Shown: positions 1-8,493 of the stretch, in pieces
Position numbering within the stretch: position 1 is the stretch's first letter
Layout: each line of letters opens with the position of its first letter
Assembly: GCA_016758965.1 (NCBI GenBank)
Contig: JAEPRB010000157.1
Coordinates: forward strand, 81,317-96,700
DNA from: Circinella minor
Lineage: Eukaryota; Mucoromycota; Mucoromycetes; Mucorales; Lichtheimiaceae
DNA length: 15,384 nucleotides
Direction of reading: 5' to 3'
Made by a program: the position numbers and the translations under genes
Notes under the pieces: model-generated
What the model saw: only the letters and a program-made list of their open reading frames with translations
The model's database searches: none
What the model was told of the DNA's origin: nothing

Positions 1-115
1 CTTTTGAAATCACATATTCGTTTCCATTAATCATAACTCGTAGTTTGTGATAGAGTCAAATCATTGTATTTGTATTATGATTGCTAGGCGCCGCAGCAAC
101 ACTCGCTCGTTACTG

Positions 116-298
116 TTAGGAGATTCGTGAATAAGATATAAAACCAATCAATTTCTGTAGCACCTGTGAAATCCATCGGCCTGGTGTTTTTGTTGTAGTG
201 TATTGCCTTTTTTCCTCTTTTTTTTTTTTTTTTGAATCTATGGTATAGACAGAATCATGGTGTTGCTCTTCACTTTCTGCATTAGACTTTACTTCATT
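116..298 (-). pseudogene. Minus-strand coding-like fragment, unidentified
   Basis: The minus strand is open for 60 codons from just after a TGA (complement of 299-301) to a TAA (complement of 116-118), with no Met start. The translation is rich in Glu, His and Lys at first, passes through a Lys run made by the T16 tract at 218-233, and ends in a segment containing TPGRWISQVLQKLIGF. A second minus frame is also open across 84-217 and reads protein-like (containing RPMDFTGATEIDWFYILF), so a frameshift in the homopolymer is possible. I recognise no family. It could be a remnant of a transposon gene, a terminal exon, or chance. Confidence 0.2.
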
Positions 299-308
299 TC
301 AAAGCTCC

Positions 309-467
309 AATAAGTTTCAAGAAGTTTAAATAAGTTTTCACAAGTTTCATTGTATCCCTTTTTCAAAAAAAATTACTGAACAAGTTTTAATAAGTTTGCA
401 CAAACTTGTTTAAAAATTCCAAGATCCAACTAGTTATAACTAGTTTTAACGAGATCGAACAAGTTCT
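309..467. repeat. Degenerate 10-bp tandem repeat (consensus AAYAAGTTTT)
   Basis: Units of ten bases are built around AAGTTT. AAGTTT begins at 312, 322, 332, 342, 382 and 392, all in exact 10-base register, and its reverse complement AAACTT follows at 402, still in register. After a one-base slip, AACTAGTT occurs at 428 and 438, with related units at 448 and 458. The three positions between 349 and 378 are eroded. The period matches one turn of the DNA helix. It may be an old minisatellite or the subterminal repeats of a DNA transposon. Confidence 0.7.
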
Positions 468-526
468 TTTCCCATAGTGCTAGTTTTACATTATCAAATA
501 AACTGTTAGCTATGCCATTTAGAAGG

Positions 527-540
527 GAAAAAAATCGCAC
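527..540 (+). repeat. 14-base direct repeat, copy 1
   Basis: GAAAAAAATCGCAC occurs here and again at 817-830 in the same orientation, 290 bases apart. This copy is followed by CACACTACCA and the other by AGGTAGCACTACCC, so the similarity may extend loosely beyond the exact match. Confidence 0.5.
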
Positions 541-816
541 CACACTACCAATAAAGCCATTTCAATCAAATAATCCAAGAATATTATCTGTTTTTTGTGG
601 ATAATATTCGAGCAAGTTGATATCAATTATAATGGTTCCAATAGTGTAAAATTAATTAGAGCGAATATAATTTATTATAAGTTATTATATAAAGAAAAAA
701 ATAAATCGTATAGTTTCTTGATGAAGTCTGTTTAGTAAATGAAATGCTACTGTTAATATCACAAGAGGAATGACTATAGGTGTTAGTACTGTACCACTAC
801 AATTGAAAACCCGCGA

Positions 817-830
817 GAAAAAAATCGCAC
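817..830 (+). repeat. 14-base direct repeat, copy 2, next to a short palindrome
   Basis: This is the second copy of GAAAAAAATCGCAC (first at 527-540). It is followed almost at once by GGTAGCACTACC at 832-843, an inverted repeat with five-base arms and a two-base centre. Confidence 0.5.
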
Positions 831-1080
831 AGGTAGCACTACCCAATATTTATATATTTCTTGTATATTCTTTTTCTAAGGTTAACCATATACTATATAA
901 AACGGCAGCTTTGTTTTGTCTTGAATACGTAGTTACTTAAAAATATTTGTTGCTTAGCACAAATATGGTATTTAATATAAATAGAAGCAATAGGGCATTA
1001 GTTGCAAACACTAACAATAATATGAACATAACTGATATAAATAGAAGGGTTAGTACAGACCACTCATACAAACGCATCTC

Positions 1081-1407
1081 CTGAAAATCCATCCTCATCA
1101 ACAAATATACCAACAAATCCATCAACAAAGTACTTATCCACAACAAAATTATTCACAAGAATACCAATACATCTATCCGCAGCAACAAATTTATTCACAA
1201 TAGAGCATCCTCCTCAACTATTTCCTCCTTTTATTCAGCAACAAATTGTTCCAGCAAATAAAAAAAAATCTTGGTACCAGTAATATAAATTTAAGAGTCG
1301 GTTTGCCTAAATATCGTCAAAAATCAACATGCTCCTTGTGTGGCTATACTAACTACAATGATAAATATAATCATCGATCATGCAGAAACAATAATAGACA
1401 GTCATAA
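1081..1407 (+). pseudogene. Decayed transposase- or gag-like C-terminal tail with zinc-knuckle motif
   Basis: On the plus strand a Gln/Pro/Tyr-rich frame (for example STYPQQNYSQEYQYIYPQQQ) runs from 1081 to a TAG at 1201. A second frame continues the Pro/Gln-rich character over 1203-1260 (HPPQLFPPFIQQQIVP). The first frame then resumes after the A run and runs to a TAA at 1405-1407. That last part contains CSLCGYTNYNDKYNHRSC at 1330-1383. A low-complexity Q/P-rich stretch followed by a basic segment and a terminal Cys/His cluster is common in MULE-type transposases and in some retroelement gag proteins. The spacing here (C-x2-C-x10-H-x2-C) departs from the usual zinc knuckle. The two frame changes and the stop mark it as broken. 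Family assignment is inference. Confidence 0.4.
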
Positions 1408-1410
1408 ATA

Positions 1411-2196
1411 TATAAAGCAGTTCTATACTACATCATTGTACATACTTCATTTATAATTTTATAACTCTATATACAATACCCAATTACTTTATTATCCTTG
1501 TTTTTATAAATAAATAGGTTCCTCATGATATTGTACAAAATAACTTTTATTTTGTGATACATCGCAAATATGATTTGGAGAAGTAATAATACTCTAATAA
1601 TAAAAAAACGTTCTTTTTCATTTTAGAAATCAGAACTCAGACATAAAAATTATGCAACATAGTTCTTATTTTGAAATAGTACATATTCGAAATAAAATAA
1701 GAAAATACGAATGAATAAAAAAAAAACTGTATTTAAAAAGTTATATTATATATTAGACCCTATTGTTTTCAGAAGAAGAAACCAGCCAAGTAAAAAAAAA
1801 AAAAGACACCCGTAAAAAAAGGGTTACAACAGATAACTTATTATTTAACCTCATTCTCAACAATAAATAACGATTAATATCATCACTACTTTTAAAAGAA
1901 AACATGATATTTTTTAACTTCTAAAAAAAGGATTTGAATAGTAAGTAATTAATACTTGGGGAAAATAGTGTCTTACTATATACAAAAGCAAGAGAAAGAA
2001 GATGCAATAGTAATATATTATGCAATAAATAATTAGTAGAAAACTCCAGTGTCGCTGGTAAAAGTTGAGAAGAGAAAAAAGAGTTAGCGTGCCGGAGGAG
2101 GGGGGAGAGCAGAAGAAGGAAAAAATTGTTAATTACGTAAGAAAGAGTTATCATTAATTATAGATTATATAAAAACAAAATGATGTGAATATGTGA
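1411..2196. other. A+T-rich DNA with no gene seen
   Basis: I see only simple-sequence and A/T-run DNA here, plus a purine-rich tract at about 2060-2130. A minus-strand frame of 77 codons at 1921-2154 is the complement of that purine tract. It consists almost wholly of Leu, Phe and Ser and has no family-like features, so I did not call it. Confidence 0.5.
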
Positions 2197-2481
2197 AGAA
2201 CCTTTTGGATCAGGTTTATCTCATCACATTTTGAGCCCATTATTCAGATAAGATTCAAGAAGAGTCCACATAGATCTGATTATGGTACAATAAAACTCGA
2301 TTATGATATAAATCCTCCAACAAAAAAAAATTGGTTATTTTTGCAATTCAAGCATTTATTTTTCTACATATTGCCTATCTTATATTCTAATTTATGTATT
2401 TTATTGATAAGTTTTCTTTCGTGTGCGGTAATATTTAGTATGTGGTTATTTGTACAATTGATTTTTTATCGAGTTAAGTAG
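2197..2481 (+). other. 94-codon stop-free frame, membrane-protein-like, unidentified
   Basis: The plus strand is open from just after a TGA at 2194 to a TAG at 2479-2481, with no ATG near its 5' end. The middle is hydrophilic (SDYGTIKLDYDINPPTKKNW, about 2275-2334) and the last 48 codons are strongly hydrophobic (containing FFYILPILYSNLCILLISFL), enough for one or two membrane spans. A neighbouring frame upstream also reads protein-like (CEEPFGSGLSHHILSPLFR, about 2191-2247). It could be the last exon of an unrecognised gene, a pseudogene, or a chance frame, since A+T-rich DNA tends to encode hydrophobic residues. I recognise no family. Confidence 0.2.
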
Positions 2482-4343
2482 TTGGCAACAACTACTAGCT
2501 TTATTTTTATTTTATTTTGTGATTCACGTCACCTATTCTAACTGTTGGTAGTAATGCATTAAAAACATTACTATCTATTTCTAGAACTTAATTGATGCAA
2601 CATATAGCCTTTTTTTTTTCTCTCTGTTTTGTAAAATGTTACAAGTAGTAGATTTAAAGTTTAGGCAAAATAAATAAATGTCTCCATAGTTACGTCTGAA
2701 TTGATAACAGAGAATATATTTATTACAATCTTGAAATAAATGCCAAACTTTTTTTCGAAAAAAAAAAAAAATAGTTGCAAGCCAATCTTATTAGTCAAAA
2801 TAAGTAGAATATAAAAAGTAGTCGCTTGTAAGTAGAATGTAAAGTATACATGAGACTAAGTTTTCTATTCAATTGATATTTTAGGGAGGAATAATTGTTT
2901 TGCATTATTACTTCGGTTACCACCGACCATCCAACTCTTTTTTTTTTTTAACATCAAGATTGAATAAGTAAAAAAGAAAAAACCTGTTAATAAATAAAAT
3001 TGTTGATCTATAAATCTTAAGCAATTATATTTTTACTGAGTTGTTATAAATTTGAATGGTGTAACTTACTAACATCAATACACACGAGGTTAAATTAACA
3101 ACATTTGGTCTTATAAATGTATTCTTTTTTTTTTTTTTTTTTTTTTTTTTTGATTCTACGTATATATTGAAATCGAATAGAAATAATTATAAATATTTCA
3201 ATTTTATATTTTATTTTACACGTCCATTTCAATATTATTATGTTTTAATGTTTTTAACTTGGATTTACCTCTCCTTAAATGTTGGGGTTAAAAGAAATTC
3301 CGTAAACAAAAAAAAACTCTGAGTTAAAATTCTCCTTTTACACACACACCCCTTTTTCGGGCGTACTATTGTGTCACCCTTTTTGTCCGCATATTGGCTC
3401 TAATTATGCATTACAACAACTTCAAATGGTAAAAATGAAAGTTGAAAAAAAAAACACCTGCATATTATGCATTATATAAAATGAATTTACAAATTATTAT
3501 AAAACCAAAAAAAAAAACAAAAATCGAACTTACAATACATTATAACTATATTTTTTTTTTCATATAATATATAATAAGAATTATTTATAAGACCACGTTT
3601 TTTATTTATGAAATTTGTAACCAATGGAGATAAATGCTAAAGAATTTCTTTTTAGTCTTTTTAACTCCTCCGCTTTTTAAATCCTTTTGTACAACTATTC
3701 TGTAAAAAAGTTTAGTTATAATAATAAAATAATTTAGAATGTATTTTTCTAGTTTATGATATTAATTTATAATAGTTTATGGGAATTCCATGAGAGGATT
3801 TTTTTCAATGAGTAATAATAATAAAAAAAAATAGGACTTAATTCATATACATGAAAATCTCTCTCAACACCTGTCAATGTTGTTTTTTTAAAAATAAAAG
3901 ATAGCAACCACGTATATTTCCCACATATTAATCATTTTTATTAAAAAAGTATTTATAAATAATATGTTTGTAAACTCATATGATTTGAAAGTGAGAGTAA
4001 AAAAAAAGTTATTATATCATCCATATTATATCATTAACAGAAGAAGAACAGATGATTATAACTTATGACAAGTAGTGATAATGATCTTCCGATACCAAAA
4101 AAAAAAAAATGTGACATATTCAATAATTATAGATGACTTCCCACACTCTAGTTAATAGTTTCAAAAAGGAATATTATATAAATAACTATTGATAAAAAAA
4201 AAAAAGAGTTGAATAGTATATCAAAGGAATTGGGGAGAGGGAATAACAAACATTTTTTATTTATTTATTACTGTATCATAATTAAAAAGAATATTCTTTT
4301 TTATTGGAAGAGTTCTTATAATTAATCAGAGAAAATAACATTT
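2482..4343. other. A+T-rich intergenic DNA with no gene seen
   Basis: This stretch is dominated by A and T runs, including the longest homopolymer of the window (T27 at 3125-3151). I found no convincing open frame, RNA gene or repeat family. The right end is presumably the distal promoter of the double-PH gene. Confidence 0.5.
3125..3151. repeat. T27 homopolymer
   Basis: This is an uninterrupted run of 27 T, the longest in the window. It could be plain slippage, or the A tail of an old minus-strand retrotransposed sequence. No recognisable body is visible to its left. Confidence 0.8.
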
Positions 4344-4593
4344 CGGGGAAATCGATGAAGAGAGTTCTCGCCCATTTCCCGATCAAAGCACACACTTTTT
4401 TTTTTCTTAAAAAAGGGATCGGCCATTTATTGTTACACAACAAAATGACGGTCATTGAAAAAAAAAATAAACAGGTTTTTTTTTCCCTTCTGCAAAAAGG
4501 TTTTTTATTACAAGCACAGACTAAAACCCCACCTTTTTTTTTTTTTTTTATTCTTCTTTTTCTTTCAAATAAATAATAATAATAATAATAATA
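4344..4593 (+). promoter_or_regulatory. Probable 5' leader of the double-PH gene with hairpin and upstream ORF
   Basis: CGGGGAAAT (4344-4352) can pair with ATTTCCCG (4374-4381), giving an eight-pair stem with one bulge. The loop contains an ATG at 4355. That ATG opens a 73-codon frame ending at 4576, only 17 bases before the chosen start at 4594. The leader then has several T runs and an (AAT)n tract up to the start codon. If transcription begins upstream of 4355, this frame would act as an upstream ORF; the transcription start is unknown. Confidence 0.3.
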
Positions 4594-4622
4594 ATGGCAA
4601 CTTCATCACCACTATCACCATC

Positions 4623-4653
<31 letters not shown>

Positions 4654-6794
4654 AAAACTGAACCTGTTTCAATACTTAAATCAAGTGTAAGTTAAAATAA
4701 AAATAAAAACCAGGAGCAAAAAGGGTTTTTTATTATTATTTATTTATTTATTATTATTATTTGTTATATATATTATATACTATACATATAACAAATAATT
4801 TTTTGGGGTAAAATAAACTTTTTTTTACTCTATTTTCTTTTAAAAGAAATATAATTTCTAAAATGTTAAAAAATATAAAATGTAATTCATTAGACACAAT
4901 CAAAAAGTCCATCTGAAAACATGTCAGTTTCAATGGGTAAAGCAACACGTATTGTACTTAGTGAAGACGAAGAAGAAGAAGAAGTCGACGACGAAGAAGA
5001 AGAAGAAGAAGATGATGATATTCATGGAATACCTATTTCGGGTCAAGCACTTGAACTTTTACAAACTGAAAAATCTGTTAAATCTGGATATCTTTTAAAA
5101 AAAGGTGAAAAACGAAGGGTAAGTTATTATATTATATTAATAGAATATGATATGATATGAAAATAATAATACTCTCTCTCTCTCTCTTTTAGACATGGAA
5201 AAAACGTTGGTTTGTTTTAAGAACAACAAAATTAGCAATGTATAAAGATAGTAAGGTAATAAAAAGGGCGCGGCTTTTTTTTTTTTTTTTTTTTGTAACT
5301 TGTTGAAAACCCATGGAATTATCATTATCACCTGATATACATATCTCCTTATATATATATATCCAAACTCCTAATCTAATCCCCTTTTTAACATTCACTC
5401 ACACTCCCTTTCTATCTTTTTCATTAGGAATATAAACTTTTACGAATTATTGATTTACACGAAGTACATAGTGTAGTTCATGTCACATCAAGAAACAAAT
5501 ATAAATATATGTTTGCCATTAGTACACCAAAACGTATGTATTATCTACAAGCAGATAATCAACATGAATTAGATAATTGGATTGCAGCTATTAAACAAAC
5601 AAAATCAGAACTTGCTCTTTATGATGCGGATGATGATGAAAGTTTAGTTGGACGTGATCAAGCTATTGCAAAAGATATTGTTTCATCTTATAAATCAACG
5701 AATAGTACATCAAGTCATCCTAAACAACCAACATCACCTACATTTTCACAACAAAGAAGAAGACAATCTTCTAGTAGTGCAACAAGTTCATTTCAATTGG
5801 ATAAAAGATCTTCTACAGGTCATCATCCTATGTTATCATCATCACCTGTTGATATTCCAAAAAAACATCATCGACCTGAACCATTTCAAATCAATACAAC
5901 TCATCTGATGGGTTCAACTGCAAGTAGTAGTAGTTTAGAACATCAACAACATCCAGGATTAAGTTCTTATGTAACTGGTCAAACTTATCCATTATCACCT
6001 ATATCGGATCATCAAGCTCAAATGCATGTTGCTGATGCATTAGCAAGTTCAGAAGATGATGATGATGAATATAGTTGGACAGAGGATATGGCCAATGTAC
6101 AACAAGAAGAAAATCGTAATAGAGTACTTATTGATGGTTATTTATTAAAATTAGGTCGAAATAAGGTAAATAAAAATTGGAGTATTTTTTTATTTATTTC
6201 TAAAACTAATTTTTTTTTAAAAAAAAGGGATGGAGAAAACGATGGTTTGTTCTTCGAACTGATACACTTGCTTATTATGAAGATGATAAGGTAAAAAAAA
6301 ATTACTTTTATTTCAATAAACCAAAGACTAAAATTATGATTTATATATATATATATTAGGAATATGCTCCTCATCGAATTATTCCTCTTACACATATTAT
6401 TGATTCTTTGGAAATTGAACCAATTAGTAAAAACAAAAAATATTGTTTTAAAATTGTCATACCAAAAAGAAGTTATATTTTATGTGCAAGTTCGGAAATG
6501 GAATTAGAATCTTGGTTAAATGCACTTAGTATAGCTGTAAGAAGAGCTAAAACAGATTCGAATCAAACTTGTCCAACCAACCATCATTCACCTATGACAC
6601 CAACAACAACACCATTATCACCTATTACATCACCTACTTCACAACAACAACATTCACTTCATCTTAGAGAATTATCTACAAATTCTTCTTTTGATTCATT
6701 TGAAAATAGTAGTCATTTTAGTGGTTCGGGTGGAGTAGGTGGTGCTGGAGGTGTACTTCCATCACGTGCTCATAAACTAGGAAGAGCCAAGTAA
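4594..6794 (+). CDS. Double-PH-domain protein, 538 aa, six exons
   Basis: Coding exons are 4594-4686, 4894-5118, 5193-5255, 5428-6165, 6228-6290 and 6360-6794. All five introns are phase 0. The protein starts with a Ser/Pro segment and ten Gln, then an acidic block (about residues 55-73). PH domain 1 covers about 95-188, with SGYLLKKG, WKKRWFVLR and the closing-helix Trp178. A Ser/Thr/Pro/Gln-rich linker with an EDDDDEYSWTED segment follows. PH domain 2 covers about 363-456, with DGYLLKLG, WRKRWFVLR and Trp446. A Ser/Pro tail ends the protein. In PH families the K...(K/R)-x-R pattern before the second strand binds phosphoinositide head groups, and both domains keep it, so membrane lipid sensing is likely. 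Yeast Opy1 and animal TAPP proteins also carry two PH domains, but I cannot show orthology. SP/TP sites in linker and tail suggest phosphoregulation. The start at 4594 has A at -3 and G at +4 and keeps the splice frame. Confidence 0.88.
4624..4653 (+). repeat. (CAA)10 coding repeat
   Basis: Ten pure CAA codons encode Gln in the first exon of the double-PH gene, immediately after a Ser/Pro stretch. The lack of interruptions suggests a young, slippage-prone tract. Confidence 0.9.
5172..5187 (+). repeat. (CT)8 tract before a 3' splice site
   Basis: This dinucleotide run sits in the second intron of the double-PH gene, directly before TTTTAG at 5187-5192, and serves as its polypyrimidine tract. 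Confidence 0.7.
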
Positions 6795-7759
6795 AAAAAA
6801 AAAAAACGATTATCCCATCATTCAACCCGTCACCTCATTTCATATCAAATATCCCATCATTTTTCTTTTTCTTTTTTTGTTTATATATTACTCGTATTAT
6901 TATTATTATCATTATTATTATTTTACTTTTCTAACTTTTCTAATTAATTCTTTATATTTATATATTAACTAATGTTTTTCTCTCTCTCTTTTTTTTGCAA
7001 CAAGTACGTACCATCTTTTAATAATAATCATCTCTTTTTATCTTGTTAATAATAATTTATATACTTGACAGCAAAACAAAAAAAAAAAGATACAATACAT
7101 AAAACAATGGAAACATTGAGTGTGTGACAAAAAAAAAAAGGGAAGGGGGCGCCTTTTTTTTGAAACATATTTCTTTTTTTTTATTAACAAGTTTCTTGTT
7201 CTTTTAAATCACTTTTGAAGGGTGGGAATATAGAATGATTTTTGTTGTTCAAAAATCAAACAACAATAAGAGTATTCTATATAACTTGTTTCTAAATTAT
7301 TTTACAAATACAAAATGCGTATTATCCTATTTTTTTTAATGATTTTTTTAATCAAATATAATATCACTAATTTGCAATTTTTTTTATAACATAATATATG
7401 TACTCATTTTGCATATATATAATAAAGGTTTTTTTTAAGTTACCATGGAGATAAGGGGAGGGGGTTGTTGCATAGTAACCATTCAAATGAAACCCGGAAT
7501 TTGTATTCCCGATCCGATAGATGCGTGTGTGGGGTGGTGAATTGCTGGTCTTTTGTTGTTATTATTTATGGTGTTTAAATGGAACAATAACAACAACAAC
7601 AACAACAAAAAGGTTTTTTTTTAATACTTGATTTTGTCGTCAAATCATCAATAAATTAAAAAACCTTTTTTTTTTTTCTCTCTCTCTCTCTTTTTTTTCT
7701 TTTTTAATTTTTTGCTTCTTCTTTTCATTTTGTTAAAAAAATATTTATAGGATTGAAAT
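6795..7759. other. Intergenic region between the double-PH gene and the small CYSTM-like gene
   Basis: The first part is the 3' region of the upstream gene: A and T runs and ATT repeats, with no clear single polyadenylation signal. The right part is presumably the promoter of the small gene. It holds a patch richer in G+C (about 7439-7560) with AGGGG motifs and imperfect palindromes, a (CAA)n tract near 7590-7608, and a long T/CT-rich stretch (about 7664-7735). TATTTATAG ends at 7750, ten bases before the start codon; it resembles a 3' splice site and may close an intron in the 5' untranslated region. Confidence 0.45.
7454..7463 (+). promoter_or_regulatory. Two AGGGG stress-response-like motifs
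   Basis: AGGGG occurs at 7454-7458 and again at 7459-7463, about 300 bases before the small gene's start. AGGGG is the core of the yeast stress response element bound by Msn2/Msn4-type zinc-finger factors. Its use in this organism is inference, although it fits a gene whose family is stress-linked. Imperfect palindromes flank it: GTTACCATGGAGAT at 7439-7452 and GTTGCATAGTAAC at 7467-7479, which loosely resemble RFX-type sites. Confidence 0.25.
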
Positions 7760-8214
7760 ATGATGAATGAAAAAATGGATAATAAAACATACTATAATGA
7801 AACAAATACAACATTAGCTACAATACCTAATGAAAAAAATATAAATCAACAACCAGATAGATATTTAACACCACAACCTGAGAAACCAAATAATATTCAA
7901 GGTAATAAAAACTATAACTGTGTGTGTGTGTGTGTGTGTTTTTTTATGCGCCATGTAAGTAAAAAAAAAATTACTCATCCCCCTTTCACAATGATAGAGA
8001 TGGATTATCAACCTACTCCTCCTCCAGCTACTGTTACTATTCAAGAAACTATTTCTGGGTCAGGAAAAGATCCATGTTGTTTAGGATGGTAAATTTGTTT
8101 TTTTTTTTTTTACTATTAAAAAATTAAAAAGACTTATAAATCTAATGGGGAATCTTGTATAGTTTATTGGCATGTTTTTTATGTTGTCTTGTAAAAGATG
8201 AACCAAGAAAATAA
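7760..8214 (+). CDS. CYSTM-like small cysteine-rich membrane protein, 94 aa, three exons
   Basis: Coding exons are 7760-7901, 7998-8088 and 8163-8214. The introns have GTAATA...TAG and GTAAAT...TAG ends, with phases 1 and 2. The first 78 residues are polar and rich in Asn, Gln and Pro (for example YQPTPPPATV). After GSGK the protein ends with DPCCLGCLLACFLCCLVK and a short charged tail, so six Cys lie in or beside one hydrophobic segment. This layout, a Pro/Gln-rich N-terminus and a Cys-rich single membrane helix at the C-terminus, matches the CYSTM module known from small stress-tolerance proteins of fungi and plants. Reading through the second donor would stop at once (TAA at 8090-8092) and lose most of the Cys cluster, which favours the spliced form. 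Start: two adjacent ATG codons, 7760 taken. The molecular activity of the family is poorly known. Confidence 0.72.
7919..7938 (+). repeat. (TG)10 intronic microsatellite
   Basis: Ten TG units lie in the first intron of the small CYSTM-like gene. In the unspliced frame they would encode alternating Cys and Val. Confidence 0.8.
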
Positions 8215-8316
8215 AAACAAGTTTTTTTTTTTTATATTAATTATCAAATCTAAACCCTTCTATTTGATCATACCCAACAAATGTACATATTATTATTATT
8301 ATTATTATTATTCTTT

Positions 8317-8322
8317 AATAAA
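8317..8322 (+). terminator. Likely polyadenylation signal AATAAA for the CYSTM-like gene
   Basis: AATAAA lies 103 bases after the stop codon, and a TGTA element (8282-8285) and ATT repeats precede it. A second AATAAA overlaps the stop codon region at 8210-8215 but is too early to be the main site. Confidence 0.4.
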
Positions 8323-8424
8323 ACAAAAATTATTCTAGTTAAAATATTATTCTTATTATTAAATTAATATACAACAATCCCTTAAAAAAAAAAAACTCGC
8401 CTCTTTTTTTTTTTTTTTCCTTGC

Positions 8425-8493
8425 ATGTCCGAACAGGAAAGAAGAAAAAACCCAGCACTCAACACGTCTCTCTCTCATTTTTTTTCTTTTTAA
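8425..8493 (+). promoter_or_regulatory. Possible upstream ORF of the WDR7-like gene
   Basis: ATG at 8425 opens a 22-codon frame that ends at TAA 8491-8493, 29 bases before the chosen WDR7 start. If it lies in the transcript it could reduce translation of the main frame. The peptide (begins MSEQERRKNPAL) has no recognised motif. Confidence 0.25.

Larger units (their letters stand above)
1..1410. other. Gene-poor left segment with decayed coding fragments
   Basis: No intact gene was found here. The stretch is less extreme in A+T content than the DNA to its right and contains several short stop-free frames on both strands that read like worn protein sequence: 116-298 on the minus strand, and 574-735, 770-940 and 1081-1407 on the plus strand. 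It also holds a 10-bp periodic repeat at 309-467 and a 14-base direct repeat (527-540 and 817-830). Together these suggest old transposon-derived DNA, which is inference. At the very left edge a minus-strand ATG at 34-32 opens a frame of 11 codons (MINGNEYVISK) that runs out of the window; it could be chance. Confidence 0.4.

Noticed and set aside
937..1146. Minus-strand 69-codon frame
   Set aside because: It is Leu/Met/Phe-rich and lies opposite the Q/P-rich plus-strand ghost, whose reading is more convincing.
1921..2154. Minus-strand 77-codon frame starting MITLSYVINNFF
   Set aside because: It is the complement of a purine-rich tract and consists almost wholly of Leu, Phe and Ser. No motif or splice context supports it.
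4455..4661. Plus-strand 68-codon frame overlapping the double-PH start
   Set aside because: It reads homopolymers and the CAA repeat in another frame, giving Phe, Asn and Thr runs.
5137..5398. Two overlapping minus-strand frames
   Set aside because: They lie over introns and a short exon of the PH gene and translate T and TA runs.
5648..5908. Plus-strand 86-codon frame inside the PH linker
   Set aside because: It is a shadow in another frame of the main exon 5428-6165.
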